Assembly (NCBI GenBank): GCA_024529925.1
Contig: JAFEUB010001125.1
Span: forward strand, 1 to 64,000
Length of the DNA: 64,000 nt
Direction of reading: 5' to 3'
Source: Ophthalmolycus amberensis
Lineage: Eukaryota; Chordata; Actinopteri; Perciformes; Zoarcidae
Part shown: positions 36,722 through 48,793 of the stretch, piece after piece
How the letters are laid out: each line of letters opens with the position of its first letter
How positions within the stretch are numbered: the stretch's first letter is position 1
Notes under the pieces: model-generated
The model's input: the letters and a program-made list of their open reading frames with translations, nothing else
What the model was told of the DNA's origin: nothing
The model's database searches: none
Position numbers and translations under genes: made by a program

Positions 36722-38345
36722 TCACACCTTTGCCGGCATCTGCAAAGATCAATAAGCAATTTATAGCAAATATTGATTTCACAGACTCTCCCCACAGATG
36801 CCATATGCTTTGTATTCATATTGATAGTAATTTTCAATATGTGTGTTTGTATATTCCATTAAAGAAGAGTTGTACTGAAAACAGATTGATAAGTACCTGG
36901 CTTGTCTGCGTGGGCTGGTCGTGCTGGAGGGACTGCATGGGATCCTGGGATGGAAGGGCATTGACATTGAATGAGGGAAGCTGAAAAAAGAGGAAATGTA
37001 AAACTTCAGAAGTAAAGAAATGCTCAGAAACAATTCACATCTTCAGAGGACATTTTTCCACTTACATTTGGGATTTGCTGGGGGATATTTTGAGAGGGGA
37101 TATTCAAATGGGAACACCTGTGAAAAAACAAATGAAAGTAAGAGTAAAATATGTCAGAAATAAAGCAACAGTAAAATGCAGCATGTAGAATAAATAAAAT
37201 CTCACATTTGGCATCTGAGGGACGTTTGTCATAGGAGGGATGTTTGTCATTATCTGGAACAAAAGCACATGCCCTCATTTAGTACTGCATCATGTAAAAT
37301 AATATTCGACAGAAGTAATTTCACATCGAAATTATGCATTCTATAATATCTTAAAGTTTAAAATGTTTACCCTTTGCTGGGAGAAATCGTAGGGGTAATA
37401 CTGGAAATGTAAAAACAGGAGAGCACAAACATCAATAAGTCTTGTCCCAACAAGTTGTTTACTTTATCAAACATGCATAATTACAACACAATTAAAGTGT
37501 TTTTCAGTCCCAATAGTGTATGGTTATCTGAAAAGGTGAAAAAAAACAACAACACTTACGACTTCCACACTCTGTCTGCCTGGTGGCTGAGGAATGGAGT
37601 ATTTGATGAAACCAAAGGACTGCAGGAAGAGAAAAGAAGGAAAAAAGAAAAATCAATGAAAAGTAGAGAGCAGTCAGGTGATGTTTTTACCACATTTCAA
37701 AAAGAGGAGATGCTTCTGTATAAACTGCATGCTGACCTGTGCAGCGTTTGATCCGCCTGCACCACCAGCAACTCTGTGAGGGTAAATCTTAGGGAAAAAA
37801 ATTAAAAACATAAGTGTACTGCAAGCATTCATCATAATCCTACACATGATATATAAGAGTGTGACATACCAGTTCAACACTGTAAGCGCCAGGTGGTAGT
37901 CCAGCTTGTGGCAGAGACTGGCCAGCTGTGTAGGGATTTCTCTCCTGAATGAATGGGAAATTGTCAGTAGACAGTGAACTCCACATAGCAATATTCCTGA
38001 TGTGCTTCATATATGTATCACAAGCAGCCTTTGCTCAGTAGTATACTGTATATTATTCACTTTTGCATAGTAACAACCTCTGACAAAGAAGTTAAACAAC
38101 ACACAAAATGCATGATTACCTGTGAGGGTGGTACTTGTTGCCTGGAACCAGCGTAATGAGGCAGATAATGAAAGATGGACTGAGAACGAAGACAAAAACA
38201 GAAATAGCTTGATATAAAGAAACATCAGAACTCTGCCTGGATTGAGAAAATGAAATCACAAGAGCCACCTTTATCCATTTTTAAAACTTACAGGTGCAGC
38301 ACAGGCCGTGCTAGCCAGACAGAGGCACAAGATGACCAATTTCAT
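36722..38345 (-). CDS. SCPP gene 2: P/Q-rich matrix protein, scpp5-like
   Basis: Secreted P/Q-rich SCPP, of the group expressed at enameloid/ganoine and scale surfaces. Exons: 38345-38292 (signal peptide MKLVILCLCLASTACAAP), 38179-38120 (SIFHYLPHYAGSRQQ), 37944-37870, 37787-37737, 37619-37560 (SFGFIKYSIPQPPGRQSVEV), 37400-37371 (YYPYDFSQQR), 37253-37206, 37118-37067 approx., 36980-36897 and 36739-36722 (MPAKV, stop). Introns are phase 0. The exon near 37067-37118 is 52 bp: it starts in frame as VFPFEYP but must shift by one base to read SQNIPQQIPN, so an extra C in a CCCC run is suspected. The FGFIKY..PQPPGR.SVEV.YPYDF core resembles what I recall of teleost scpp5. A poly(A) signal lies near 36344-36349. 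Confidence 0.78.
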
Positions 38346-38571
38346 TTTTGCAGATTGTCCGAGTCCTTCAGACAAAATGTGTTATTACATGAACAAAAAT
38401 CATTCATATACTGCATGGTTGGCATCTTAATAGGAAAGCAAGCCTGAACTCATGTTGAAGTTCTTTATAACTCACCTTCTGCGATAAAAAAGAAACACCA
38501 CTGGGGAGGATGATGAATGTTGATGTTGAAGATGATGCCGGTTGATCGTGTCTTCTACAGAGTTAGTTTGT

Positions 38572-38579
38572 CTTTTATA
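38572..38579 (-). promoter_or_regulatory. TATA box of SCPP gene 2
   Basis: Minus strand TATAAAAG, about 100 nt upstream of the exon 1 donor (CAGAAG|GTGAG at 38476). Confidence 0.7.
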
Positions 38580-38599
38580 GGGCGCCAGCTCACATGAGA

Positions 38600-39440
38600 G
38601 CCAATCACAGTAATGGGCGTGATGTTTCCCAATGTGTAGGTGCAGTGCAGGTGTCTAGTCTTCAGCTTTACTAAATGACCAGTGGTCGAATCCACTTTCT
38701 GTGTAATAACAGACTGTGTGATTACACTGTCTAGAGCAGTGCACACCTTCACTCTCCTTGTGCCTCATTCTGCTGTCATGGCAGTTTCATTAGTTCTGTT
38801 CTACTGCAGAGTTGTGGCATAAACATCAGAAACTGCAATATTGTGTGTGTTACTTTGACAATAAAGGTAAACAAAAATATATATTCTGTTCTATTCTACT
38901 TATTTGAATGCAATAATAAACGTAATTCCATTTGTTTTCCAGTTGCTTGCATGTTAATTGTGTTTCCAATTCATGAGAATAGACACAAGTCTATCCAGGC
39001 AACTGATGGTGAATGTACTGAATGTATACTCGTAAAATGGAATTAGCAACTCTCATGTCTTTTACTCCAATGAATTTCAACAAGCTGAAAAAACTACCCT
39101 CATATGTCAGCTTGCATAAACCTATATGTTAGTGTTTGTCTGTGTTTATAGCTATTCAATTAGTCAAAAAGCTGATTTACAAACTAACATTACATCATTT
39201 TATTATAATCTTATCACAAAATGTTGGTTAATCACACAAACAATAATTTTGTGGAATGAGCACATAGGTGTGTGTATGTTTTTTTTGTGTAATATTCTAT
39301 ATATTTGAAGCAAATAACCAGAAGACAATGCATGGGTTATTTATATGTATTATGAAGCATAGTTTCAAATCTAACTGAGGAATCAACATGCAGAGGCTCA
39401 AAACTGGGATAAAAAAAACACATTCATATTTCTTTGCATG
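38600..39440. other. Intergenic between SCPP genes 2 and 3
   Basis: AT-rich; nothing coding recognised. A minus-strand AATAAA near 39449-39454, just past this stretch, could serve SCPP gene 3. Confidence 0.4.
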
Positions 39441-39826
39441 GCACCAATTTTTATTATGAGAAATTGTTGCACCATTTTCTTTTCAACAGCATTGCACGAT
39501 ATTTTTCATAATTTTGTAAACAGTAGTGTTGACATGGTCATCTTTCACCGGGGTAGGCTGCTGGACTTATTGCAATGGTCACCTAAAGTGCGAAAGGAAG
39601 TAAATACATCTTTTCTCTTGTTGTGATGAAAAGAAAAGTATGAATTAAAAGACAATCAGAAAGAGAATATCTGATTGTAAGATTGTGTTTCAAAACGTTA
39701 TTGTTAAAACCTAAAAGTCTGAATTGGAGCACAGTCTATGTGCCTTGTAAATATGTCAATGATTATTTTGTGTCCATGTGTACCTGTCCTGCTCCTACCC
39801 ACACCTATCCTGCTGACTCTGATCGT

Positions 39827-41436
39827 TTAATCCTCGTCATCATCATCATCATCATCATCTTCGCTGGGTTTGGCAGCCTGAAATGACCTCTGAAATGAGG
39901 CCTCTGATGAGCCGATCAGGAGTGAGGATCGTGTGCTGATGACTCGATGTTTCTCAACACCCCGCAGGAAATAGTTGGAAGACTGTTTGTCTCTGATGCA
40001 ATACTCATTCATCAAAATGAACCTGTTGCCCTCATCACCACTTCAATTCAATCCACTTTCCCACCTGATTACATTCAAATGAATCAAAGCGTTTATATGG
40101 TCGACAGCTGACAGTCACCAAGACTTCCTGTTTCGTCAAAAAACTTAAATGGCTCAAAATGAAAATCTGTAGTCTTTCTTACAGGGGCACTAGCGGCACT
40201 GATGGGTACAACAAGCTGCAGGAGCAGCAGGAGTAGCAGGAGCAGCAGGGCAGCTTTTGGCAGGTCAAAACCGAAGAGGTAGTACTGCAATAGATGAGAA
40301 ACACAAGAGATCATTAGTTCAATAAAATGTCACAAACTTCTATCAGAGGAATGAAAATCTGCAAGCACTTACTACAGCCTTTGTGTCTCTCCTGTTTGCC
40401 ATCAGAATCTCCTGCTTGATTAAGCCACGGACCTTTCAATGATAACACACACAGGCACATGCACTTAAATATGCATTGTTACAAGCAAAGGATAAGCATT
40501 TAAAGGTTGAAACAATGCACTGTTTGACTGTGTTGGACTATTAATTATCTTTTATTCAAATGGAAGTCTAGGTTACACACACAGATCAAGCTATACTGTG
40601 TCACTCACAGATCCGGCAACAGGCCACCCCTGGGCATCAACATGGAGCAGCTGGAAATAAAAATAGTCCAGATTATCATACAAGACAGTTTTCGTTGGAT
40701 ACAATGTATTAACAATACAAATGAGCTCTTACAACTCTTCCAGAGTTCCAAATGGGGCTCCAGCCGGAAGAAGAAGAAGAAGAAGAAGAAGAAGAAGAAG
40801 GTTTTAACCTTTAGTGTAGATTATGAGAAAAAGCAGCAAACTGCTAGCAACAGAGCCAGCAATAGGCTCAGCTACATTACCATCAGTGGTGAACACATAA
40901 TAGTGGACCTGTGTCCAGAGCTTATTCAGTGATGTTTGAAACAATGTCTTTTACTGTGGGTTTTTGTGTGTATCTCATGATTTACTGTACCTCAGCTGGA
41001 GCGTGACGGATGTCAAACTCCATGAACATTTCCAACTGCGAAGAAGCAAAGGAGATACTGTAGTATCAATGGAATGCAGGTGAGTGTAAAATCAATAATT
41101 GAGACAAACTTTTAAATGTAGTATTATTCACTGACAACATTGTCAATAACCATCGTGCACAAAGGACTCTTTAAAATGCTCAGGGAAAGAGGTTTGAACA
41201 TCTACAATTTCAGGACAATTGAACAAACTCCTATCTGCTGATAATGATTAGGTTGAGCTCCACGTACAGCTACAAGGACCTTTGGGTAAGCTTGTTCTGT
41301 CAAATATTTACAGCATATAAAACATATATGAGAGAGAAAAAAGAAGGATGAATATTTTAGTAGTAGAAGGTGTTTTCCTTACAGGAGCACAGACAGCCAC
41401 TCCAACGATGCAGACAGCAAGCAGGATGAATTTCAT
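39827..41436 (-). CDS. SCPP gene 3: secreted protein with poly-Asp C-terminus
   Basis: An SCPP-type gene of about 117 residues. Exons, all phase 0: 41436-41383 (signal peptide MKFILLAVCIVGVAVCAP), 41035-40991 (LEMFMEFDIRHAPAE), 40650-40609 (LLHVDAQGWPVAGS), 40432-40373 (VRGLIKQEILMANRR..), 40284-40183 (YYLFGFDLPKAA, then a Leu run) and 39877-39827 (AAKPSE, eight Asp, ED, stop). The poly-Asp end suits calcium or apatite binding. The order GLIKQEI ... YYLFGFD parallels the FGFIKYSI ... YYPYDF core of gene 2, so the two look like paralogues. The Leu run is odd for this family. It could be real, or the result of two compensating indels, since another frame reads PAAPATPAAPAA. An untranslated exon 1 appears to end at the donor near 41574. 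Confidence 0.7.
40769..40800. repeat. (GAA)n microsatellite
   Basis: Pure AAG/GAA triplet run in an intron of SCPP gene 3. Confidence 0.9.
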
Positions 41437-41649
41437 TTTGAATGAAGCTGTAAAATAGATTGTTTTCTTGTTATTTCTCAAATCATTATTTGAAAGATAA
41501 TTTTAGTTCAAAATTCAATCATTTTCAAATGCCATGTCATATGATATTAACATTCGACATTACCTTATCTTTCTGGCAAACACACGAGTACTGACGGATT
41601 GTTGAGGAGGGGTGTGATCACTGCAGAGGGATTTACTCCTCTTTATTCG

Positions 41650-43050
41650 CTGACAAAACAAAGGACAAGTAAACCTATCACAGGTATTCGTGACAAGCCA
41701 AGGATTTTCATTTTTATGATGACAAAATTGGCAGTCTGTGGGAAATCTCTTAACATAGATCTGCCTTAAAATGCACATTAATCACGTTTGAGCTCCCACT
41801 GATCTGCTTTATCAGGTGATCCCTTGGGGCACGTTTTAGACGCCGCAGAAGGCCTTCAGTTGCATGTGAGGAGTCAAATGTATGCAGAGTTAGTAAAGTG
41901 GAGCTTTTGAAACTAACATTACATAATGTAGCTGTAATAGATTTTTCATTTAGGTTTATGTTTATTCGAAAGCATCTTATCACAGACTATACCAGCTATA
42001 ATAGGTAATATACTGTATTATAGCTGATTATGATTTAATGATGAATATTATGATTATATTACAATTGTCCCATTTCTCAATTTCTTCATCACAATCACAT
42101 TTGAGGCCTATTTTGACCTCAAACTCATTTCCCGTTTGTTAAATACAGACAGATTACGTGGCTTCCGTTAATTCGTATACTCAGTCACCTGTATGGAGCC
42201 TGTGGGGATACTTCAATGCTGCATTTTGGCAAAAATCCAGTACTTTTAAAGAAAAGGTATCAGCATGGTGATTAGACGGCCTCTTTCATTATGGTGTTAT
42301 GCAGAAACCTGTAAGTACCATTCAAGGCATTTGAGTTGAGTAAAAATGTAATTCCGACATAGAAGTTAACACAGTTTCACACATACAGTACTGTTTTTTC
42401 TTGACAAACATGCCTTGTGTTTAAAGCAAAAACTGCTGCAGGGCAGTTTGTGATGTGCATTACTGTAGGAACATGATCAGGGCGTTGCTGAGAAAATCAG
42501 TTGCAACGAAGACAGTCACAGTGCCAATTGAATGGCATGTGCATGAAACAAAATATATTAAAGCTGCTATAATTCATATTTGTTGCTCGGAGTGATGAAC
42601 CCACAGAGAGTTATCATCCAATTCAGCAGTTCCTCTCAGCTCTAACGGTTTGGTTCAGTTTCACAGCTGTCATCAAACCCGTTTTCAGCTTTAAAGCACT
42701 AAAAACACAGTGTACACTACATGCACAACAGACAGACAGGCTTGTGATCAAAGTGGAGCATTAAGCAGTTAAAGACCCAGATATTTCCCATAAGAGTTGG
42801 AAGAAATCAAGACACAGCGATAAGGAGAGTGAATATTGACATTTTATTGATCAGGGAAAGGTACTCAATATGAATGCAATCATTACTCTGTCTGCTAGAC
42901 GTGTGACATGTTCACCATATCAACTTAAAGCTGATAATATGTCAATGTTGTGCTAACAGCTTGTTTTCAGTGCTCACATGCTACCTAAAAGGTTTAAGAT
43001 GATACATTTAAACAAAAATCATGAAGACAAGCACATTTGAAAAAGTTGAA
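41650..43050. other. Intergenic between SCPP genes 3 and 4
   Basis: No exon or recognisable repeat. Two minus-strand AATAAA signals at 43061-43073 probably end SCPP gene 4. Confidence 0.4.
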
Positions 43051-43120
43051 ACAATTTAGGTTTATTCTTTATTATAATAATAAAAAGGAAAAATACTTTT
43101 TCTCAGTGTGTTATGAGGTC

Positions 43121-45137
43121 TCACTGCCGGTTGCTGCAGTCGCAGACAAGCTTTCCTTGTGTGGGTTGAACAGGTGCTTTCACAGTGACTGCCTCCTGCG
43201 TTTGTCTCTCCAAACCTGAAGGGAGCACGTTAGCGTTCGGCTGTGGTCCAGAGCTTGCTGGTCCAGAGCTTGCTGGCCCCTGTGTCTGTTGGAGTCCAGC
43301 CGAGGAGGTCCCCGCAGTTGGCACAACGACTTTCTGCTGTGGGTTTACAAGCCCAGCACCCTGTCTCACAGGCTGAACTGCTCCTGCAGGTGAGTTTGTG
43401 AGCACAGTGGACAGGTACACACCCAGCTGGCCCATTTTAGCTGCCATCTACAACAAACAAGAGAGGAAAGATATACAGTAAGAGGCCATGGGGAATGGGG
43501 GGCGGGGGTGGGGGGGGGCAACTGGATCATCAGTGGGATCACTGAGTTCAGAGCAGATTGTCTGAGCAAGCTGAGAGACAGATACAAATCTTGGCTGTTT
43601 TACCTGGAGCTCCTCTGAGCTAAGACTGGCAAGTGGAGAGCTCTGGAGAACGAGAGCAAATGTCAGTTGTCAAGCAGAAAGAATATTACAAAAACAGTCT
43701 GAGCATTAATCGTGATAAAGGTGTAATTTGCATTTACCTTGGGTTTCTGGAGCACGTATACAATTTGCGGATTCTGTGGAAGAAAATCAGTCTCTGAGAA
43801 TACTGCAGATTTTTACTTTGCTGCTCTTTCAAATTTTGAAGTACAATACGTTATTTTATTTATTATATGAACACTGTCCGACTCTATCGACAACAAAAGG
43901 TGGAGAGACCTGTTGTTGCTGCACTTGCTGAGGTACATCTCCTAACGGAGCAGCTCCAGAAGGGGTTTGTGCAGGTATCACCGGACTGTTCGGTGGTTGA
44001 TTTGCTGGTGTTTGTGGAAGAGGCGATTCAAGAATCATTGGGAATCCATATGGAGAGAACTGCAGGACAAAGAAAATAGACATTTATATTTTGATATTTG
44101 TCAACAGTTTCTGCACTGAGACAATACAAACCTGCAAGTCTAACCTTCCACAACTCAGACATTTTGATACAATTACAAATTCATGTTGAAATGATCAGCA
44201 TCCAAGTTTCCATCTCAGAGTCATTAATCAAGTGACAGATTGCAGTAAAGTACCCATGTCTGTATTTCCACAACACTGTCGTCATTTCAGATTTCCTATA
44301 CAGTCCATGTAGACAGAACAAAACACAACTGAAACATGTTAAAGACCCCCAGGCAAAATCTGTCAAGGTTGTGATTGCAGCTTGCATCTGCAGTCTAGAG
44401 TTCAGTCCAGAGCAGTACATGCTGTACTTTTTGCAGTGCATGGGAGGACCAGTCCCAGAAAACAAAGTCAGTGGAAAAAATAGTATCTTACCAGTTGATT
44501 CCTATAGGGAGATGACAAAAGTGGGATGTATCTATAAGGAGGGAAAATCTGGAGGAAAAAAACAACCCACAACTTAAAATTAGTTACATGAATCACTGAA
44601 TATATAAATATAGTTTTGTTTGTAAGTTGCTTTTTTATTCCTTTATGCCCTACCAAAGGCTGCTGTGCGAGTGTCGGCTGGTCAGCAGGCTGAGATCCGT
44701 GAATGTTGGGCTGCAGAGGAAAGATCATTGGACTGCCCCCTAATGAAGGCCACGTGTAGTGTTGCGTGGGAGGCAGGAACTGGGGGACATCCTGGGGACC
44801 CGGCTGCTGAGGGACCCCAGGCTGTGGTTGCGCCACATTGGGAGATAGAGGGGCCGGCGTCAGACCATCAAGTAGCTGGTTTGTGGCTTCAACAACTCTT
44901 TGAGCTTGAGTGGCTCCTCCTTGTGAAAGCAGGGGAGGAAGGACATTCGAATGGACCTAAAAATATAAAAGAAGATTTCATAGCATTTAAAATCTGCTGC
45001 AGATTCACAGCAGTTTTCACATAATGGCTAAGCCAAACGTTCAAACTCGTAATGTTTTAATATGGTCAATAAATGAGCCTACTTACTGGTACTGCAGACA
45101 CCATGATGGTAAAACATGACAGGATGAAGAGAATCAT
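43121..45137 (-). CDS. SCPP gene 4: P/Q-rich, ODAM/AMTN-like
   Basis: A secreted P/Q-rich SCPP of about 320 residues. Exons: 45137-45087 (MILFILSCFTIMVSAVP), 44956-44654 (long P/Q-rich exon with PQPGVPQQPGPQDVPQFLPP), 44548-44492 (IFPPYRYIPLLSSPYRNQL), 44059-43910 (FSPYGFPMILESPLPQTPAN.. to QQVQQQQ), 43773-43738 (NPQIVYVLQKPK), 43642-43604 (SSPLASLSSEELQ) and 43447-43121 (MAAKMGQLGVYLSTVLTN.., then Pro/Gln/Gly-rich, stop). Every exon is a multiple of three with phase-0 borders. The SSEEL segment next to a Q.GQLG-type stretch recalls amelotin and ODAM, proteins of the ameloblast basal lamina and enameloid surface. ODAM is the likelier name in teleosts, but I cannot settle it. GPASSGPASS shows a small internal duplication in the last exon. 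Confidence 0.8.
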
Positions 45138-45239
45138 TTCCAAAAACAAAATGATTCTCACAAGATCAATAAAATTCTTCAGGGAATGTCCACAAAGCGC
45201 ACATCAGAGTAGATATACTAAGGCACTATGAGAGCAGGC

Positions 45240-47800
45240 ATTGACTTATGCTCTGCTCACAAAGTGAAACAACCAATCACATGACAGAAAAAAACCCCAC
45301 TCTTCTGATGTGAATGAAGCAATGAGGTGGAAGCCAAAGAAAATCCACTGAATGCCCCAAACTGCCTGTTTTGCTTCAATTATGATGCAGTAATGTCTAC
45401 AGAAATGAATAAACAAACACATAAGAACGCAGGACTTGTGGTTTTCCTGTTACTCAGAGCACCTGTGGGTGCGGCTGATGTGTCAGTGTCTCGCTGATGT
45501 AATTATGGTCAAACCAAATGTGTAATGTGTAACGAAACAGAAAAAAATACGAACAAGGTAGAAAACAATATGAGACATCTTCATACTGGATCCACAACTT
45601 GAAACAACCAATCAAAAAATGGAAGTCAGTGGCTGTATGAAGTATAACTGCAGAAAATGGTGCTGTTGTGGCTGGTGAAGCAGCACAGACAGGAAGGATC
45701 CAAAAGCAGACTCAAGAGACAAGCTGATACATCGAAGACACTTAAATTAATGAAAACAGTCTTACGGGCCTTAAAGTCCCAAAAGCAGCTGGCAGGAGAC
45801 AGACAAACCACAACTCTATACAGCAACAAAACAACAAAGACAAACTGACAGACGAAGGAAGGAACTGGGCTGGTATATGTAGTGAAAGAGTGATTGGGGA
45901 AGTAAGAGGAGAGCAGGTGAGCAGGAGGTCTGGTGAGTGCAGAGCTAATGAGGAACAGGGGAAACTAATCGTGAGCGAGGCAGACAATCCAAACTGGTGG
46001 GAAAACACAAAGGAAGGAAGTAACAAGATAAAACAGTAAACGCTAAACACGAATGAATGACACGTAACAAACCAAACATAGCAAAGAGGGACATAACAGC
46101 AACACACAAAGTAATCAATGGAACATAACATGCCCTGGATTTGACATATAATCATCAATGAGTTTTCAATTCTACTCCAATTGTGTGGAGTATACTCTTA
46201 CTCATGGAAACTGGTATAATGGTAAAATGGTATATACTGGTATACGTTGTCACTCCTGACTAAAACACAGAAAATTGGGCAAAGCTGTGGCGTTGACTCC
46301 AAGTAACGTGTTTGAACATTTACTGTATGTCTTCTCAGCTGCACAGTCAGGGATTGCAAGTATACACGAGTGCACAGGGTGCAGACTGAAGCTGGAGGTT
46401 TCAGTCAAAGATCTACATTTCATCCAAGAATAGCTGTGCACATGTACTGTAACAGCTGGAGCTTTCAGTGATGTGGCCAGAAAAATACACCTTATATCTG
46501 TCGATACGGGTGTTTCTGGAGTCCTTCCCAGCATGCACCATAAAGCGAGGAGAAACCCTGGACAGCTAACCATTATATTACAGACGCACTCTGCCTCTAA
46601 ATTCATAGCTGTATGGCTATAGTTAGTATAAAACCCACCAATTATGTCATGCAAATGGAAGAGATCTGAATGACTGTTATTTGATATTGTATTAGAGTAT
46701 TAGGAATATTCTTTACTTCTCCTTATTTGATTCCGACACAATGCTCAAGTCATACAACCAACATTTCATGTAGATCATGTTCACAGCTTTTGAATGTCAT
46801 TAACTTAATTCTATTGGTTTCCTTCTTCTTTGGACAGACAGGCAGACAGAAGACTCTAGATTAAGAGTTTTACCACAAAAATGCATCCTCAACATTCAAA
46901 AGATTTATTTAATTTTCCGAAATCAAATACAAATTATAAAACACTCAAAAGTCATTATTCAGTGCATGATTCTAAATGATTGATTCACACCAACCTGTTG
47001 TTTGGCTGGTTTACGTTTCAAGTTAAGTTTACATTGACAAACACAAAACTTGGAAATAAGGTTACATTCTTAATGAGTTGCTGTGCAAAAAACCCACTGT
47101 CTTGGCACGAAACATGAAAATACATAATAGATCTGTTTTTAAATTGGACAACAGGGGTATATTTGTGAAAATGTTGTTAAAGTTGTACATTAAAGTTTTT
47201 GTGAATAAATGCGACAAAGAGTTGTCAGTGCAGTGCGATGAATGGGCTGAGTCATGATAAAAGTACAGTGCGACGGACTTCACCGATGAAGCAAAGAATC
47301 AGGTATTAAAGGCTCAACACTCAGCCCTTTCTTAAGCTGTGTTGATCCAGGCATGGTGATGTCTGTGCCCACTGAGTGGATGATACACCGGTGTGTCGTC
47401 AGCAACCTCCCACAGGTGTCTCCACCGCCGTCCTGAGACCAACCTCCAACAAAACTCATAATTACAGCCCGAAAAAAGTGCCTGTCTCACTTTTACATCT
47501 TTCAAATCACAGCATATCAAAACGTTATTTAGGTTGTGATGTGGAAGGTGGCATTAAAAAAAGGGCAACAACATTTTGCTGATTGAAATTATATGAAAAG
47601 TGCATGAAAGTAGAAAACAGAAAAAATCATGAGAATGTGGAAAGGTTGCTGAACCAATACTGAAATACAACGACAGTTTTGTAAAAGTCTGGTTCAAACA
47701 TCACAACATGATAAAATACAATCAACATATATAAAATATAAACACACACAGCATATATTTCCATTTAACTGAGTAATTCAGTCTGTTATTGCTGCTCTCA
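45240..47800. other. Intergenic between SCPP genes 4 and 5
   Basis: No SCPP exons seen. The stretch 45640-46145 has the purine-rich look of a fish dispersed repeat (for example GAGCAGGTGAGCAGGAGGTC and GAACAGGGGAAACTAATCGT) and shares short words with 8480-8530. Confidence 0.35.
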
Positions 47801-47812
47801 GATCAGTACAAT

Positions 47813-48357
47813 TCAACCGTTGTCTCCTCGCGGACTCTCAGTGGGAACAACAACTGGTGTCTGGGGGGGCTGCGGATCTTGGGTTGTGATTGGTTTTGGT
47901 GTTGGAGTTGGGGGTGGAGGAGGAGGTGTAGTAGGAGCTGGTGGTGGCTGCGGCCGAACCACTGGGGGACGATTGCCACTCTGCAGCAAGAAAATATAAT
48001 CACAGTAAAATATTTAAAAAGGTTGTTTTGCTATAATTTCACTATAATTGATAAATGTTAGGATTAATTAGATTCTTACCTCATCACTGTCAGACTCACT
48101 GCTAGACTCACTGCTAGACTCACTGCTAGACTCACTGCTAGACTGATGGGTATTCATTCTTACCTCATCACTGTCTGAATCTGAATCACTGCTGGAATGA
48201 CAAATCTGCAAAAAACATTCAATTAAAAACTGGTTTGTTTTCTGTATTAGCTGAAAATCCTGAAGACTGTGTCAAAAAAGTATTTGTATTAATTTGTGGT
48301 ACTTACAGCTACAGGGTAATTGATCAAGGAGAAAATCATCAGGAGCAAAAACTTCAT
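47813..48357 (-). CDS. SCPP gene 5: Ser/Asp/Glu-rich protein with P-rich RGD tail
   Basis: A small acidic SCPP-type gene of about 107-114 residues. Exon 2 (48357-48307) encodes MKFLLLMIFSLINYPVA. The next segment, 48205-48164, gives ICHSSSDSDSDSDE. The segment 48142-48080 gives four SSSE units, then SDSDE, dense Ser-x-Glu sites for the secretory kinase FAM20C. The last exon, 47980-47813, is Pro/Thr-rich and ends SPRGDNG, stop, containing an RGD integrin-binding triplet. The gap between the two Ser-rich segments is only 21 nt with GT and AG ends, too short to be spliced normally. Read through, it adds seven in-frame residues (VRMNTHQ), so the two segments are probably one exon. All other borders are phase 0. 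Acidic Ser repeats plus RGD recall the SIBLING branch (bone sialoprotein, osteopontin, DMP1), but no orthology is claimed. Confidence 0.72.
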
Positions 48358-48559
48358 CTTGCAAACCGTGATTCAAATCCCTTGTAGTTGGAGCTGCCAG
48401 TGCGCCACAACAGAGAGCTCAATGATGAATAAAATATTAAGCCTGTGTTCTCTTCCTTCAAGCTGGTTCCTTCGGGAAACTCCATTAGCTTTTAAACAGC
48501 CTCGGTGTGTTCACAATGCTCTCGCACATTAAAGGTGTGTTACTTCATGTCAGATGTGG

Positions 48560-48754
48560 TCAGTCTCATGGCAGCCTCCGGAGACAAAACCAAAATAGGC
48601 GTGAACACAGTTTAATTACCCGACTAGACTGTGTTTTGTAACATTAAAGGTCCACATCCTGTTTATAATCCTCATAGACTTAAAGTATTTTCTGACACAT
48701 GCTGGGCCGAATTAACCACTAAACTCAATTTGTACAGCTGATTTCACATACACA

Positions 48755-48793
<39 letters not shown>

